DNA from: Actinoalloteichus hymeniacidonis
GTDB lineage: Bacteria; Actinomycetota; Actinomycetes; Mycobacteriales; Pseudonocardiaceae
Assembly (NCBI RefSeq): GCF_014203365.1
Contig: NZ_JACHIS010000001.1
Span: 2,542,001-2,606,000, forward strand
Direction: 5' to 3'
DNA: 64,000 nucleotides
The notes beneath the pieces were generated by a model that searched no databases, was not told where the DNA came from, and worked only from the letters and a program-made list of their open reading frames with translations. Below, in pieces: positions 1 to 8,334 of this stretch. The stretch's first letter is position 1. The number at the start of each line of letters is the position of its first letter. The translations under genes and the position numbers were made by a program.

Positions 1-1818
1 ATCGCCACGATCGCCTTCGAGGACACCCTCTTCGAACTTCCGGACAGCGTCAAGGCCGCCGTCGCCGAGGTCCTCGAAGCCGCTGACATCGCGGGCGTCG
101 ACATCGACTGGTCCTCGACCATCACCGCCTCCGTCGAGGGCATCATGGGCCCCGGCGAGGTCGTCGGCGTCGTCATCGCCGCCCTGGTCCTGCTGATCAT
201 GATGCGTGCGTTGCTGCCCGCAGCCACCCCGTTGATCAGCTCCCTGGTCGGCGTCGGCGTGGGCGTCGCCGGTTCACTGGCCTTCTCCGACCTGGTCCCG
301 ATGGCCTCCATCACCCCGGTGCTCGGCGTGATGCTGGGCTTGGCCGTCGGTATCGACTACTCGCTGTTCATCCTCAACCGGCACCGCAAGCAACTGCTCG
401 CGGGCATGGATGTGGACGAGTCCATCGGCCTGGCCAACGGCACCGCGGGCAACGCCGTCGTCTTCGCAGGCAGCACCGTCATCGTGGCCCTGGTCGCCCT
501 CGGCGTGACCGGCATCCCGTTCCTCACCACGATGGGCGTCGTCGGCGCGGTGTGCGTCCTGGTTGCCGTGCTCGTCTCGGTCAGCCTCACCCCGGCGCTA
601 CTCGGCCTGCTCGGCACCCGAGCACTGGGGCGCAAGGCCAGGGCCACCATCGGGCACGCCCAGCACACCGAGACCGAGGTCAAGCCGCTGCGCACCCCGC
701 GTGCCATCGGCGCCGCCGTGCTGGCCACCGTCGGCCTGCTCGTATTGGCCATCCCGGTGCTCTCGATGCGCCTCGGACTGCCGGAGGGCTCCTCCGAATC
801 GCCGGACACCACGCAGTACCAGGCGTTCAAGGCCGTTGAATCCGAATTCGGCGCAGGCATGAACGGCCCGCTGTTGGTGGTCGCCGAACTGCCGGACGCC
901 GTCGAGGAGACCGAGGTGACCGCCACCCAGGCGGGCATCGCGGGCGAGCTGATGGAGAACGAGGACGTCTCCGCCGTGGCGCCCATCGTCGCGTCCGAGG
1001 AGCGGGACGTGTTCCTGTTCCAGGTGGTTCCGCAGGATGGTCCCTCCAGCGCCTCCACCGAGGACCTCGTCCGCGAACTCCGTGCGCTGACTCCGATGTC
1101 GGGCGAGGTCACCCTGGGCGTCGCCGGGCAGGCGTCGGGCAACATCGACGTCTCCGAGATGCTCGCCGAAGCCCTGCCGGTCTACCTGGTGGTGGTCGTC
1201 GGTCTCTCGCTGCTGATCATGGTGTTGGTCTTCCGCTCGATCCTGGTGCCGTTGATCGCGACGCTGGGCTACGTCCTGTCGCTGTTCGCGGCGCTGGGCG
1301 CGGTCACCGCCATCTACCAGTGGGGTTGGCTCGGCGACATCTTCGGCGTGCACGATCCCGGGCCGGTGCTGAGCTTCGGGCCGATCATCATCATGGGCGT
1401 GTTGTTCGGGCTCGCGATGGACTACCAGCTCTTCCTGGTGTCCGGCATGCGCGAGGCACACGTCCACGGGATGCCCGCCCGCGAGGCGGTCGTGCAGGGG
1501 CTGCGGCAGGGCCGGGTCGTGGTCACGGCAGCGGCGATCATCATGATCTCGGTCTTCGGCGGCTTCGTCTTCAGCCACCTCGGCATGGTCCGACCGCTGG
1601 GCTTCGGCCTGGCGATCGGTGTGCTCTTCGACGCCTTCGTGGTCCGAATGGTGCTGGTGCCCGCACTGATGCACCTGCTGGGCGAGAAGGCCTGGTGGCT
1701 GCCGAAGTGGCTGGACAAGGTCATGCCCGATGTCGACGTCGAGGGCGCCTCGCTGGAGCGGGCGCACACCCCGGCTGAGCGGGTGGACGCGTTGGCCGAA
1801 AGCGGGTCGAAGTCCTGA
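1..1818 (+). CDS. MMPL-family (RND-type) membrane transporter, 5'-truncated
   Basis: The frame is open from base 1, so the gene starts left of the window; the first internal ATG is at 145 and is probably not the true start. The product has two clusters of hydrophobic helices separated by an extracytoplasmic stretch (roughly bases 790-1150), the layout of the MmpL/YdfJ family of proton-driven lipid or drug exporters. Family motifs are visible: GIDYSLFIL in the first cluster and GLAMDYQLFLVSGMRE in the second, each followed by a charged loop. About 605 codons are present; full members are usually 700 or more, so one N-terminal helix and the first part of the first loop are missing. A strong hairpin follows the stop, so it ends its own transcript. 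The substrate cannot be told from sequence. Confidence 0.9.
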   Translation: MATIAFEDTLFELPDSVKAAVAEVLEAADIAGVDIDWSSTITASVEGIMGPGEVVGVVIAALVLLIMMRALLPAATPLISSLVGVGVGVAGSLAFSDLVPMASITPVLGVMLGLAVGIDYSLFILNRHRKQLLAGMDVDESIGLANGTAGNAVVFAGSTVIVALVALGVTGIPFLTTMGVVGAVCVLVAVLVSVSLTPALLGLLGTRALGRKARATIGHAQHTETEVKPLRTPRAIGAAVLATVGLLVLAIPVLSMRLGLPEGSSESPDTTQYQAFKAVESEFGAGMNGPLLVVAELPDAVEETEVTATQAGIAGELMENEDVSAVAPIVASEERDVFLFQVVPQDGPSSASTEDLVRELRALTPMSGEVTLGVAGQASGNIDVSEMLAEALPVYLVVVVGLSLLIMVLVFRSILVPLIATLGYVLSLFAALGAVTAIYQWGWLGDIFGVHDPGPVLSFGPIIIMGVLFGLAMDYQLFLVSGMREAHVHGMPAREAVVQGLRQGRVVVTAAAIIMISVFGGFVFSHLGMVRPLGFGLAIGVLFDAFVVRMVLVPALMHLLGEKAWWLPKWLDKVMPDVDVEGASLERAHTPAERVDALAESGSKS

Positions 1819-1832
1819 CCCGAGTCTCGTCT

Positions 1833-1870
1833 GCGGTGCCCGTCGGGAGGCGACTCCCGGCGGGCACCGC
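1833..1870 (+). terminator. Intrinsic-type hairpin after the MMPL gene
   Basis: Two 17-nt arms (1833-1849 and 1854-1870) pair with a single G-U type mismatch around a GCGA (GNRA) tetraloop. It begins 15 nt after the MMPL stop codon. There is no U tract, as is common for terminators in high-GC actinomycetes. Confidence 0.75.
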
Positions 1871-1908
1871 CGTCTCCGAGGGTGTCGGTGCGGCGCCTCG
1901 GACGCTGT

Positions 1909-2535
1909 GTGGACCATGGCACGGTGCAGGACTACTGGAACCACAACACCGCGTATCACCGTTGGATCCTGGATATCGCGGCCGAGCACGGTGAGCCCGA
2001 TGTCCTCGACGTCGGGTGCGGCGACGGCCTGCTGCTCCAACGACTGGCTCCACACTGCGCCACGGCGACCGGACTCGAACCACACGCGCCCACCTTCGAT
2101 CGAGCCCGCACCCGCCTCGCATCGACCCCGAACGTGACACTCCGGCCCACCGGCTTCGCCGAGTTCGAGCCCGATTCGGAGCGCTTCGACCTGGTGATCC
2201 TCGTCGCCGTGCTGCACCACCTGGATCTCGCCGAATCGCTGGCCAAGGCCCGCCGACTGCTGCGTCCCGGCGGCGACCTGCTCGTCGTCGGACTGTCGGC
2301 GAACAAGACCCCGGTGGACTGGTTGCTCTCCGGTCTGGCCGTGCCCCTGGTCCGCATCGGTTCGCGCCGCAACCACGAGACCCGGGATATCGGGGTGCCG
2401 GTGGCCGACGTCCACGAGAACTTGGCCGAGATCCGATCCGTGGCGCGGCGATTGCTGCCCGGTGTCCGGATCCGCCGGGCCCTGTACTACCGCTATCTGC
2501 TGCGGTGGACTGCACCGTCCGGCGGTGTTTCGTGA
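1909..2535 (+). CDS. Class I SAM-dependent methyltransferase
   Basis: A protein of about 208 aa with the Rossmann methyltransferase core: motif I reads VLDVGCGDGLLLQRL, followed by an acidic post-I region and the later motif LVILVAVLHHLDL, then RRLLRPGGDLLVVG, typical of Methyltransf_11/25 proteins. It most likely methylates a small molecule or lipid, but the substrate is unknown. The start is uncertain: GTG at 1882 and 1924 are in frame too, and none has a convincing ribosome site. GTG 1909 places the protein start just before the DHGTVQDYWN stretch that looks like the natural N terminus. It sits alone between a terminator and the secreted protein gene. Confidence 0.8.
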   Translation: MDHGTVQDYWNHNTAYHRWILDIAAEHGEPDVLDVGCGDGLLLQRLAPHCATATGLEPHAPTFDRARTRLASTPNVTLRPTGFAEFEPDSERFDLVILVAVLHHLDLAESLAKARRLLRPGGDLLVVGLSANKTPVDWLLSGLAVPLVRIGSRRNHETRDIGVPVADVHENLAEIRSVARRLLPGVRIRRALYYRYLLRWTAPSGGVS

Positions 2536-2713
2536 GCCAATGCGCCAGCGTATCCGTCGGGAATCATTGCGCTGAACGGACGAAATCGACTACGGGCGTT
2601 CACCGGCTGCGGATGTCGCCGGGCTTATTCGTTCACTGGTTCGTCGAATGGTTTTCGCGGGATCTCGATTCCCGACACCGCAACCACTTTCGGAAATTAG
2701 ATGCCGACTTTTG

Positions 2714-2742
2714 TTGACATTATTTGAAAGTCGCCTTTAGCT
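2714..2742 (+). promoter_or_regulatory. Possible sigma-70-type promoter for the secreted PA14 protein
   Basis: A perfect TTGACA (2714-2719) lies 17 nt before TTAGCT (2737-2742), in a locally AT-richer gap about 65 nt upstream of the ATG at 2807. The -10 element is weak, so this is tentative. The ribosome site GAGGAGG at about 2794-2800 is strong. Confidence 0.35.
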
Positions 2743-2806
2743 GGGGGTAACGCGGTCCCTGCGCAGCGGAGCGTGGGTCCGCGTCCTGCCCCGAGGAGGA
2801 AGGCCC

Positions 2807-5773
2807 ATGCGGCGTTTCGTCGCCCTGCTCGCAGTGCCTCTACTTGTAGGGTCCACGGCCACGGCCATCGCCCAGCCTGATATACCGCCGCAGGAACCAG
2901 GCGTGACGATGCGGGTGTTCGACGTGCAGGTCCCCTTGGAGGACTACTGCACACTCAAACCCAGTCAGACGCCCAACATCGACAAACTGATGCCGACGAT
3001 CGACTGGTCGACCAATGAGGACTTCGGCATCGCCGACCGTTTTGTCACAGAAGTAAGCGGTTACCTCAACGTCGACACCGCCGGTACCTACGATTTCCGG
3101 CTCACCAGTGACGACGGCGCCAGGCTCTTCCTCGGCGATACCGAGGTCGTCGACAACGGCGGCGTCCACGGGGAGATCCCCAAGGACGGCTCGATCGACC
3201 TCGATCCCGGCTACCACGCCCTGCACATCGACCACTTCGACGGTGACTTCGACCAGCGGCTCCTGCTGGAATGGCAGCCACCGGGCGCCGACGGCTTCAC
3301 CGTCGTGCCCAATTCGGTGCTGAGCACCGACGAGGGCGTCACCAGGGTGACCTCGCCGGGGCGCAAGGAATGCGAGGGCGTCACGGAATCGCCCGGCGAC
3401 GGGCTGCCGTTGAACGACGTGCACCCCGACTACACGCTGACCGACCTGCGGCCCGAGGGTTTCGAACCGCAGGTCACCGGGATGGACTGGCTGCCGGACG
3501 ACCGGTTGGCCATCTCGACGTGGGGCGGCTCGCGGGAATCCCAGCTCGGCGAGGTGTACCTGATCGACAACGTCACCGGAGCGACCGATCCCTCCCAGGT
3601 GACGTTCAAGAAGATCGCCGAGGATCTCCAGGAACCGATGGGGATCAAGTATGTCGACGGCACCCTCTACGTCTCCGAGAAGCACGGCCTGACCGCGCTC
3701 ATCGACAACGACGGCGACGAGGTCGCCGATGAGTACGACACGATCGCGATCTGGCCCTTCGGCGGCAACTACCACGAGTTCGCCTTCGGTCTGCTGTACG
3801 AGGACGGCTACTTCTACGTCAGCCTGGGCATCGCGATGGTCCCCGGCGGTGCCACCGCCGACCCGCAACCCGTGCCCAACCGGGGTACCGCCCTCAAGGT
3901 CGAGAAGGACACCGGCGAGGTGTCCTATGTGGCAGGCGGACTGCGCACCCCCAACGGCCTCGGTTGGGGCCCGGACGGCGACATCTTCATCACCGACAAC
4001 CAGGGCGCCTATCTGCCGACGTCCAAGTTGGTGCGCGTCGAACAGGACCGGTTCTTCAACCACCACATGAACCCGGACGGCCCGTACGACGACCGTCCGG
4101 TGTCCGACCCGGTGCTCTGGCTGCCGCACGGCGAGGTCTCGAACTCGCCGACCAACCCGCTGATGTTGCCCGACGGCGTCTTCGAAGGACAGATGATCTT
4201 CGGCGACGTGACCTACGGCGGTCTGCAACGGGCATCCCTGGAGAAGATCGGGGACGAATACCAGGGCGCGGTGTTCCGGATGACCCAGGGCTTGGAATCC
4301 GGGACCAGCCGGATCAGCCTCGGACCGGATGGCGCGATCTACACCGGTGGCATCGGCTCCGAGGGCAACTGGGGCCAGGCGGGCAAGCTGAAGTTCGGTC
4401 TGCAGAAGCTGTCCCTCACCGGCAGCGACGCCTTCGACATGCTGGCCATGCGGGCGGTCGACGGAGGATTCGAGATCGAGTACACCCAGCCGTTGTCCGA
4501 GGAGACCGCGCAGGATCTGGCGTCGAAGTACAACGCCGAGCAGTGGCGGTACGTCGCCACCCCGGCCTACGGCGGTCCCAAGGTCGACGAGGAGACCCTG
4601 GAGGTCAGCGAGGCGACGCTGTCGGAGGACCGCAAGACCGTGACACTGCAGATGGACGGCCTCAAGCCCGGCCACGTCGTGTACGTGCACTCGCCGAGAC
4701 CCTTCGCCGACGAGTCCGGCGAGGAACTGTGGAGCACGGAGGCCTGGTACACCCTCAACACCCTGCCGGACGGCACGACGGCACCCCCGGAGTACGAGGC
4801 GGAGTCCGCCGCACTGGCGGGTGGCGCCGGGTACAACACCGAGCACTCCGGCTACTCGGGGGCCGGATTCGTCGACCGCATGTGGGAGCCCGGTTCCAGC
4901 ACCACCTTTGCCGTCACCGCCGACGAGGCGGGCGACCACGATGTCGCCCTGCGGTATGCGAACGGCCTGAACATCGACCATCCTGAACCCACGACCAAAT
5001 CGATCAGCGTGTATCTCAACGGTGAGAAGCACAAGCAGATCTGGTTGGCCAACACCGGGGCCTGGAACAACTGGGCCACCCACGTCGAGTCCCTGCCACT
5101 GCGCGAGGGGGGGAACACGATCGCCTTCGTGCACGATCCCGACGACGAGGGACACGTGAACTTCGACAAGATCACCGTCAACCCCGGCGAGCGGATCACC
5201 CTGTTCGACGGAACGGATCTGGACGCCTGGGAGGCGACGGCAGGCGGCGAGGCGACCTGGCCGATCGAGGACGGCTCGATGGAGTCCTTCGGCGGTGACA
5301 TCCGTACGAAGGAGAAGTTCGGCGACTTCCGGATGCACGCCGAGTGGTACCAGCCGCAATACCCGCCGGAGGTGACCGGACAGGCCCGAGGCAACAGTGG
5401 CATCTACATCCAGGAGCGCTATGAGATCCAGGTGCTCGAATCCTTCGGCATCGAGGAACCGAAGGACAACGATGCCGGTGCCATCTACCTGAAGAAGGCC
5501 CCGGATGTGAATGCCGCGACCGATATGGGCACCTGGCAGACCTACGACATCGAGTTCCGCGCAGCGCGGTTCGACAGCGATGGCGAGAAGGTCGAGGACG
5601 CCCGAGTGAGCCTGTGGTGGAACGACGTACTCGTGCACGACGACGTCGCGATCGACGGTCCGACCGGTGCGGGTCAGCCGGAAGGCCCATCCCAGGGGCA
5701 GATTCGTCTGCAGGACCACGGTGATCCGGGCGAGAATCCGCGGTTCCGCAACGTGTGGATCGAACGGATGTAG
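2807..5773 (+). CDS. Secreted multidomain carbohydrate-active-type protein (PA14, beta-propeller, CBM, DUF1080-like)
   Basis: A 988-aa exported protein. Residues 1-23 are a signal peptide (MRRF, a hydrophobic core, then an AIA-Q cleavage site). Residues about 30-165 look like a PA14 domain (GTYDFRLTSDDGARLFLGD, then LEWQPPG). About 214-527 resemble a glucose/sorbosone dehydrogenase or PQQ-type beta-propeller, with repeated DG..YVS and GWGPDGDIFITDN motifs. About 662-785 resemble a carbohydrate-binding module (starting EYEAESAALAGGAGY). About 797-988 match the DUF1080 (3-keto-disaccharide hydrolase-like) fold, starting ITLFDGTDLDAW with NSGIYIQ in the core. Such combinations are seen in secreted sugar-oxidising or glycan-processing proteins; the exact substrate is unknown. 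It has its own upstream gap and a strong terminator. The start is fixed by the adjacent GAGGAGG ribosome site and the signal peptide. Confidence 0.85.
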   Translation: MRRFVALLAVPLLVGSTATAIAQPDIPPQEPGVTMRVFDVQVPLEDYCTLKPSQTPNIDKLMPTIDWSTNEDFGIADRFVTEVSGYLNVDTAGTYDFRLTSDDGARLFLGDTEVVDNGGVHGEIPKDGSIDLDPGYHALHIDHFDGDFDQRLLLEWQPPGADGFTVVPNSVLSTDEGVTRVTSPGRKECEGVTESPGDGLPLNDVHPDYTLTDLRPEGFEPQVTGMDWLPDDRLAISTWGGSRESQLGEVYLIDNVTGATDPSQVTFKKIAEDLQEPMGIKYVDGTLYVSEKHGLTALIDNDGDEVADEYDTIAIWPFGGNYHEFAFGLLYEDGYFYVSLGIAMVPGGATADPQPVPNRGTALKVEKDTGEVSYVAGGLRTPNGLGWGPDGDIFITDNQGAYLPTSKLVRVEQDRFFNHHMNPDGPYDDRPVSDPVLWLPHGEVSNSPTNPLMLPDGVFEGQMIFGDVTYGGLQRASLEKIGDEYQGAVFRMTQGLESGTSRISLGPDGAIYTGGIGSEGNWGQAGKLKFGLQKLSLTGSDAFDMLAMRAVDGGFEIEYTQPLSEETAQDLASKYNAEQWRYVATPAYGGPKVDEETLEVSEATLSEDRKTVTLQMDGLKPGHVVYVHSPRPFADESGEELWSTEAWYTLNTLPDGTTAPPEYEAESAALAGGAGYNTEHSGYSGAGFVDRMWEPGSSTTFAVTADEAGDHDVALRYANGLNIDHPEPTTKSISVYLNGEKHKQIWLANTGAWNNWATHVESLPLREGGNTIAFVHDPDDEGHVNFDKITVNPGERITLFDGTDLDAWEATAGGEATWPIEDGSMESFGGDIRTKEKFGDFRMHAEWYQPQYPPEVTGQARGNSGIYIQERYEIQVLESFGIEEPKDNDAGAIYLKKAPDVNAATDMGTWQTYDIEFRAARFDSDGEKVEDARVSLWWNDVLVHDDVAIDGPTGAGQPEGPSQGQIRLQDHGDPGENPRFRNVWIERM

Positions 5774-5787
5774 CCGGTAATCCTTTT

Positions 5788-5831
5788 GGTTCGGCGGCTG
5801 TCCCGGCACGGTGCGGGGCAGCCGCCGAACC
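5788..5831. terminator. Bidirectional hairpin terminator between convergent genes
   Basis: Perfect 13-nt arms (5788-5800 and 5819-5831) with an additional 4-bp inner stem in the 18-nt loop. It lies 14 nt after the stop of the secreted protein and 34 nt beyond the stop of the SDR on the opposite strand. A T4 run precedes it on the plus strand, which gives A-rich sequence for that direction and a U-run for minus-strand transcripts. Confidence 0.8.
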
Positions 5832-5865
5832 GCGTCCGGCCCTGCTGTCGGCCGGGTGCACGCCG

Positions 5866-6615
5866 CTACCAGGCCAGGGTTTCCCGATCGCGGAACAAAC
5901 CACCCCTCGGCCCGTCATCGGGCAGCGTCGCGGCCCAGACGACGCCGGGAGCGCTCTGGGCGACGGGACGTGCATCGAGGTGCTCGGCGCCGGGGTGGGT
6001 CGCGGTGACTCCGGGGCAGACGGCGTTGACGATGATCGGTGTGTCCGCCAGCTCGGCCGCGAGTGCGGCGGTGAAGGCGTTCAGCGCCGCCTTGCTGATG
6101 CCGTGGATCGCCGCCGCGCCGCCCGCCAGCGGAAAGCCGTACTGCGGATCGCCGTGCGATCCCGCACCGGAGCTGACGTTGACGATTCGGGGACGATCGG
6201 ATCGACGTAGCAAGGGCAGAAAAGCCTGCGTCATCCGCCAGGCGCCGAACAGGTTGACCTCGATGACCTCGGCCGCCGCCGCGAGGTCCGCCTCGGTGGC
6301 GGTCTCGAACCGGTTGGGGTGGGCGGCGGCATTGTTGATCAGGATGTCGAGTCGGCCCGGATGGGCACCGAACGCCGCCACCGCGCCCGCCACGGACTCC
6401 GCATCTGAGATGTCCAGGCCGACCGGCAACGCCTCGGCCCCGTCGAGCTGCTGCGCGGCCGCCGCTGCCCGTTGCGGATCTCGGGCGGCGATCACGACGT
6501 GAACCCCGGTCGCGGCCAGTTGCCGGGCGGTCTCCAGGCCGAGTCCGTGCGCGGCGCCGGTGATCAGGGCCGTGGTCGGGTGGGCGTCGGACTCCGTGTG
6601 CTGCTGTCGGGTCAT
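5866..6615 (-). CDS. Short-chain dehydrogenase/reductase with altered catalytic motif
   Basis: A 249-aa classical SDR-type protein. The cofactor motif TGAAHGLG near residue 17-24, the NNAAAHPN strand and the VSSGAGSHG serine region are all present. The usual YxxxK catalytic pair reads HGISK, so histidine (codon CAC, one base from TAC) replaces the tyrosine. The family oxidises or reduces small alcohols and ketones with NAD(P)H; loss of tyrosine would be expected to cut activity strongly unless histidine substitutes. The ATG at 6615 follows a GGAAAGG ribosome site; the frame is open further upstream but that part lacks family features. It is divergent from a TetR gene with a large palindrome between them, so TetR control is likely. 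Confidence 0.85.
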   Translation of the reverse strand: MTRQQHTESDAHPTTALITGAAHGLGLETARQLAATGVHVVIAARDPQRAAAAAQQLDGAEALPVGLDISDAESVAGAVAAFGAHPGRLDILINNAAAHPNRFETATEADLAAAAEVIEVNLFGAWRMTQAFLPLLRRSDRPRIVNVSSGAGSHGDPQYGFPLAGGAAAIHGISKAALNAFTAALAAELADTPIIVNAVCPGVTATHPGAEHLDARPVAQSAPGVVWAATLPDDGPRGGLFRDRETLAW

Positions 6616-6790
6616 AGCTTGGTTTCGGCCTTTCCGGAGAGGATGGGAGACGGCCCGCCCGTATCGTCGGTGTGTTCGGCCCGGGGGATGGCGCTGCCGT
6701 GATGGAGGGGTTCCTCGCATCACCGGGTGTGCAAGCGGTGCTTGTCCGCCCGGCCGACGAGTACTGATTGAACGCGAGACCGATCCGGTT

Positions 6791-6834
6791 AAGCGGAACA
6801 ACGTTCCGGAAATATACGGAACGTTGATCCGCTT
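6791..6834. promoter_or_regulatory. 44-bp imperfect palindrome, candidate TetR operator
   Basis: Outer arms aagcgga (6791-6797) and tccgctt (6828-6834), inner arms aacgttccg (6800-6808) and cggaacgtt (6817-6825), all sharing one centre in the 8-bp spacer 6809-6816. It lies in the 240-bp gap between the divergent SDR and TetR genes, 27 bp before the TetR start, the usual place for an autoregulatory TetR operator. Confidence 0.65.
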
Positions 6835-6860
6835 TGTAAAGAGCGCCAGAGGGAGCTGTG

Positions 6861-7457
6861 GTGTCCACAACCGATTCCCCGGGAGCGACGCCTGCGCGAG
6901 GCAAGCGGGCCGACGCGGTGCGCAACCAGAAGGCACTGGTCGCCGCCGCAGCCGAGGTCTTCGTCGTCTCCGGCGTCGACGCACCGATCCGGGAGATCGC
7001 GGCCCGAGCCGGCGTCGGGGTCGGGACGATCTACCGGCACTTCCCGACCCGTGCCGAACTCGTCGTCGCCGTCTACCGTCACCAGGTGGAGGCGTGCGCC
7101 GAGGCAGGCCCGAAGCTCCTGGCAACCGCCGACACACCGTTCACCGCGCTAAGCCGATGGGTCGACCTGTTCATCGAGTTCCTGGTCACCAAGCACGGCT
7201 TGGCCGATGCTCTGCAGCCGGGCAACGACGCCTTCGAGGCCCTGCACACCTACTTCCTCGACCGCCTGGTCCCCGTCTGCGCGCAGTTGCTCGACGCAGC
7301 GCGTCACACGGGTGAGATCGAAACGGACACCGAGCCCTACGAGCTGATGCGTGGCATCGGCAACCTCTGTATCGGCCACGACGGCGACCCGCGCTACAAC
7401 CCCCGCAGGCTCGTCGAGGTGCTGCTCAACGGCTTGCGGCCGGGCGGCGCGGACTGA
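6861..7457 (+). CDS. TetR-family transcriptional regulator
   Basis: About 198 aa. The N-terminal helix-turn-helix is clear: a KALVAAAAEVFVVSG helix, IREIAARAGVGVGTIYRHFP recognition region, then a variable ligand-binding C-terminal half of about 140 residues, all normal for the family. Two adjacent GTG codons (6858, 6861) can start it; the AGGGAG ribosome site at 6850-6855 gives better spacing to 6861. It is divergent from the SDR and faces the ABC operon end to end. With the palindrome just upstream it probably represses itself and the SDR. The ligand is unknown. Confidence 0.9.
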   Translation: MSTTDSPGATPARGKRADAVRNQKALVAAAAEVFVVSGVDAPIREIAARAGVGVGTIYRHFPTRAELVVAVYRHQVEACAEAGPKLLATADTPFTALSRWVDLFIEFLVTKHGLADALQPGNDAFEALHTYFLDRLVPVCAQLLDAARHTGEIETDTEPYELMRGIGNLCIGHDGDPRYNPRRLVEVLLNGLRPGGAD

Positions 7458-7497
7458 ACCCGTTCGTTGAACCCGGGACCGCAACCGGCGCAGCCGA

Positions 7498-8334
7498 TCA
7501 GGCGTCCAGATCGATCGATCCATCACGCCGACCCGCACCCGCGAACACGGTGAACGCCACCGCCGCGACCACCAACCAGCCGAGACCGATGCCCAGCGCC
7601 AACCCGGCGTGCAGCCCCACTCCGGACCAATCGATGGTCGGTCCATCCAGCAGTGCTCTGATCGCGGCGAGTCCATGGGTGAGCGGGAATGCCTGGCCCA
7701 AGCCCTGGCACCAGGATGGCCAGAAGCTGACCGGCACGGTGACGCCTGCGAGCAGCATCATCGTGGTGTGGCCCAGGTTGCTGACGACGTTGCGCCATCG
7801 TGGTCCACGCAATACGAAGGCCGCGGCCACCAACGCGAGGGCGTACGAACCGAACGCCGTGAGTACGACACAACCGAAGGCGACCGCAGCGGTCGGCAGC
7901 GTCCAATCGAGCCCGACGAGCGGACCAACCAGGAACAACGTCACGCTGGAGGTGGCGATACCGCTGGGCACCCAGAACAGCGAGCGGCCCACCAACACCG
8001 CCCACAGTGGACCGGGCGCGGCGATCAGTAGTCCCAGAGTGCCGGAGTTTCGCTCCCAGGTGGTGGACGCGATGGACAGGAAGGCCTCCACCGCGCAGGC
8101 CATCACCGCCTGACCCACGAAGAGGAAGAGCACCGCGTCCCGGCTCTCCAACAGCATCCCGATGGATGCGAAGAACAGAACCTGCACGATGATCCGGCCA
8201 AGCCAGCCGACAGACCAGGTCAACGGGGTGTAGACGGTACGCAGATCGGCCAGGGCGACCCGCCAGCCCGCCACGATCGCGGTCCTGGCGTCGGCGATTG
8301 TGCCTGGCGTACCGGAGATGTCAGGCATGGGCAA
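7498..8334 (-). CDS. ABC-2 type transporter permease (second subunit)
   Basis: A 278-aa membrane protein with about six hydrophobic segments and the ABC-2 permease layout: a long N-terminal cytoplasmic lead, a TTWERNSGTLGLLIAAP amphipathic region after the second helix pair, and a conserved late loop (PVSFWPSWCQGLGQAFPLTHG) that matches the 'P.S..P.W...I....PLT' pattern of drug or polysaccharide exporters. It is the last gene of a three-gene operon; its start overlaps the end of the preceding permease by 14 bp (ATG 8334) or 8 bp (ATG 8328), so translation is coupled. It is expected to dimerise with the neighbouring permease. Confidence 0.88.
   Translation of the reverse strand: MPMPDISGTPGTIADARTAIVAGWRVALADLRTVYTPLTWSVGWLGRIIVQVLFFASIGMLLESRDAVLFLFVGQAVMACAVEAFLSIASTTWERNSGTLGLLIAAPGPLWAVLVGRSLFWVPSGIATSSVTLFLVGPLVGLDWTLPTAAVAFGCVVLTAFGSYALALVAAAFVLRGPRWRNVVSNLGHTTMMLLAGVTVPVSFWPSWCQGLGQAFPLTHGLAAIRALLDGPTIDWSGVGLHAGLALGIGLGWLVVAAVAFTVFAGAGRRDGSIDLDA

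Noticed and set aside
598-2415. 605-codon minus-strand frame spanning the MMPL and methyltransferase genes
   Set aside because: It crosses a strong terminator and two well-supported genes, and its translation has no recognisable motif.
2840-5809. 989-codon open frame on the minus strand opposite the secreted protein
   Set aside because: It is a high-GC shadow: no domain motifs, histidine/arginine/valine-rich text, while the plus frame has a signal peptide and four domains.
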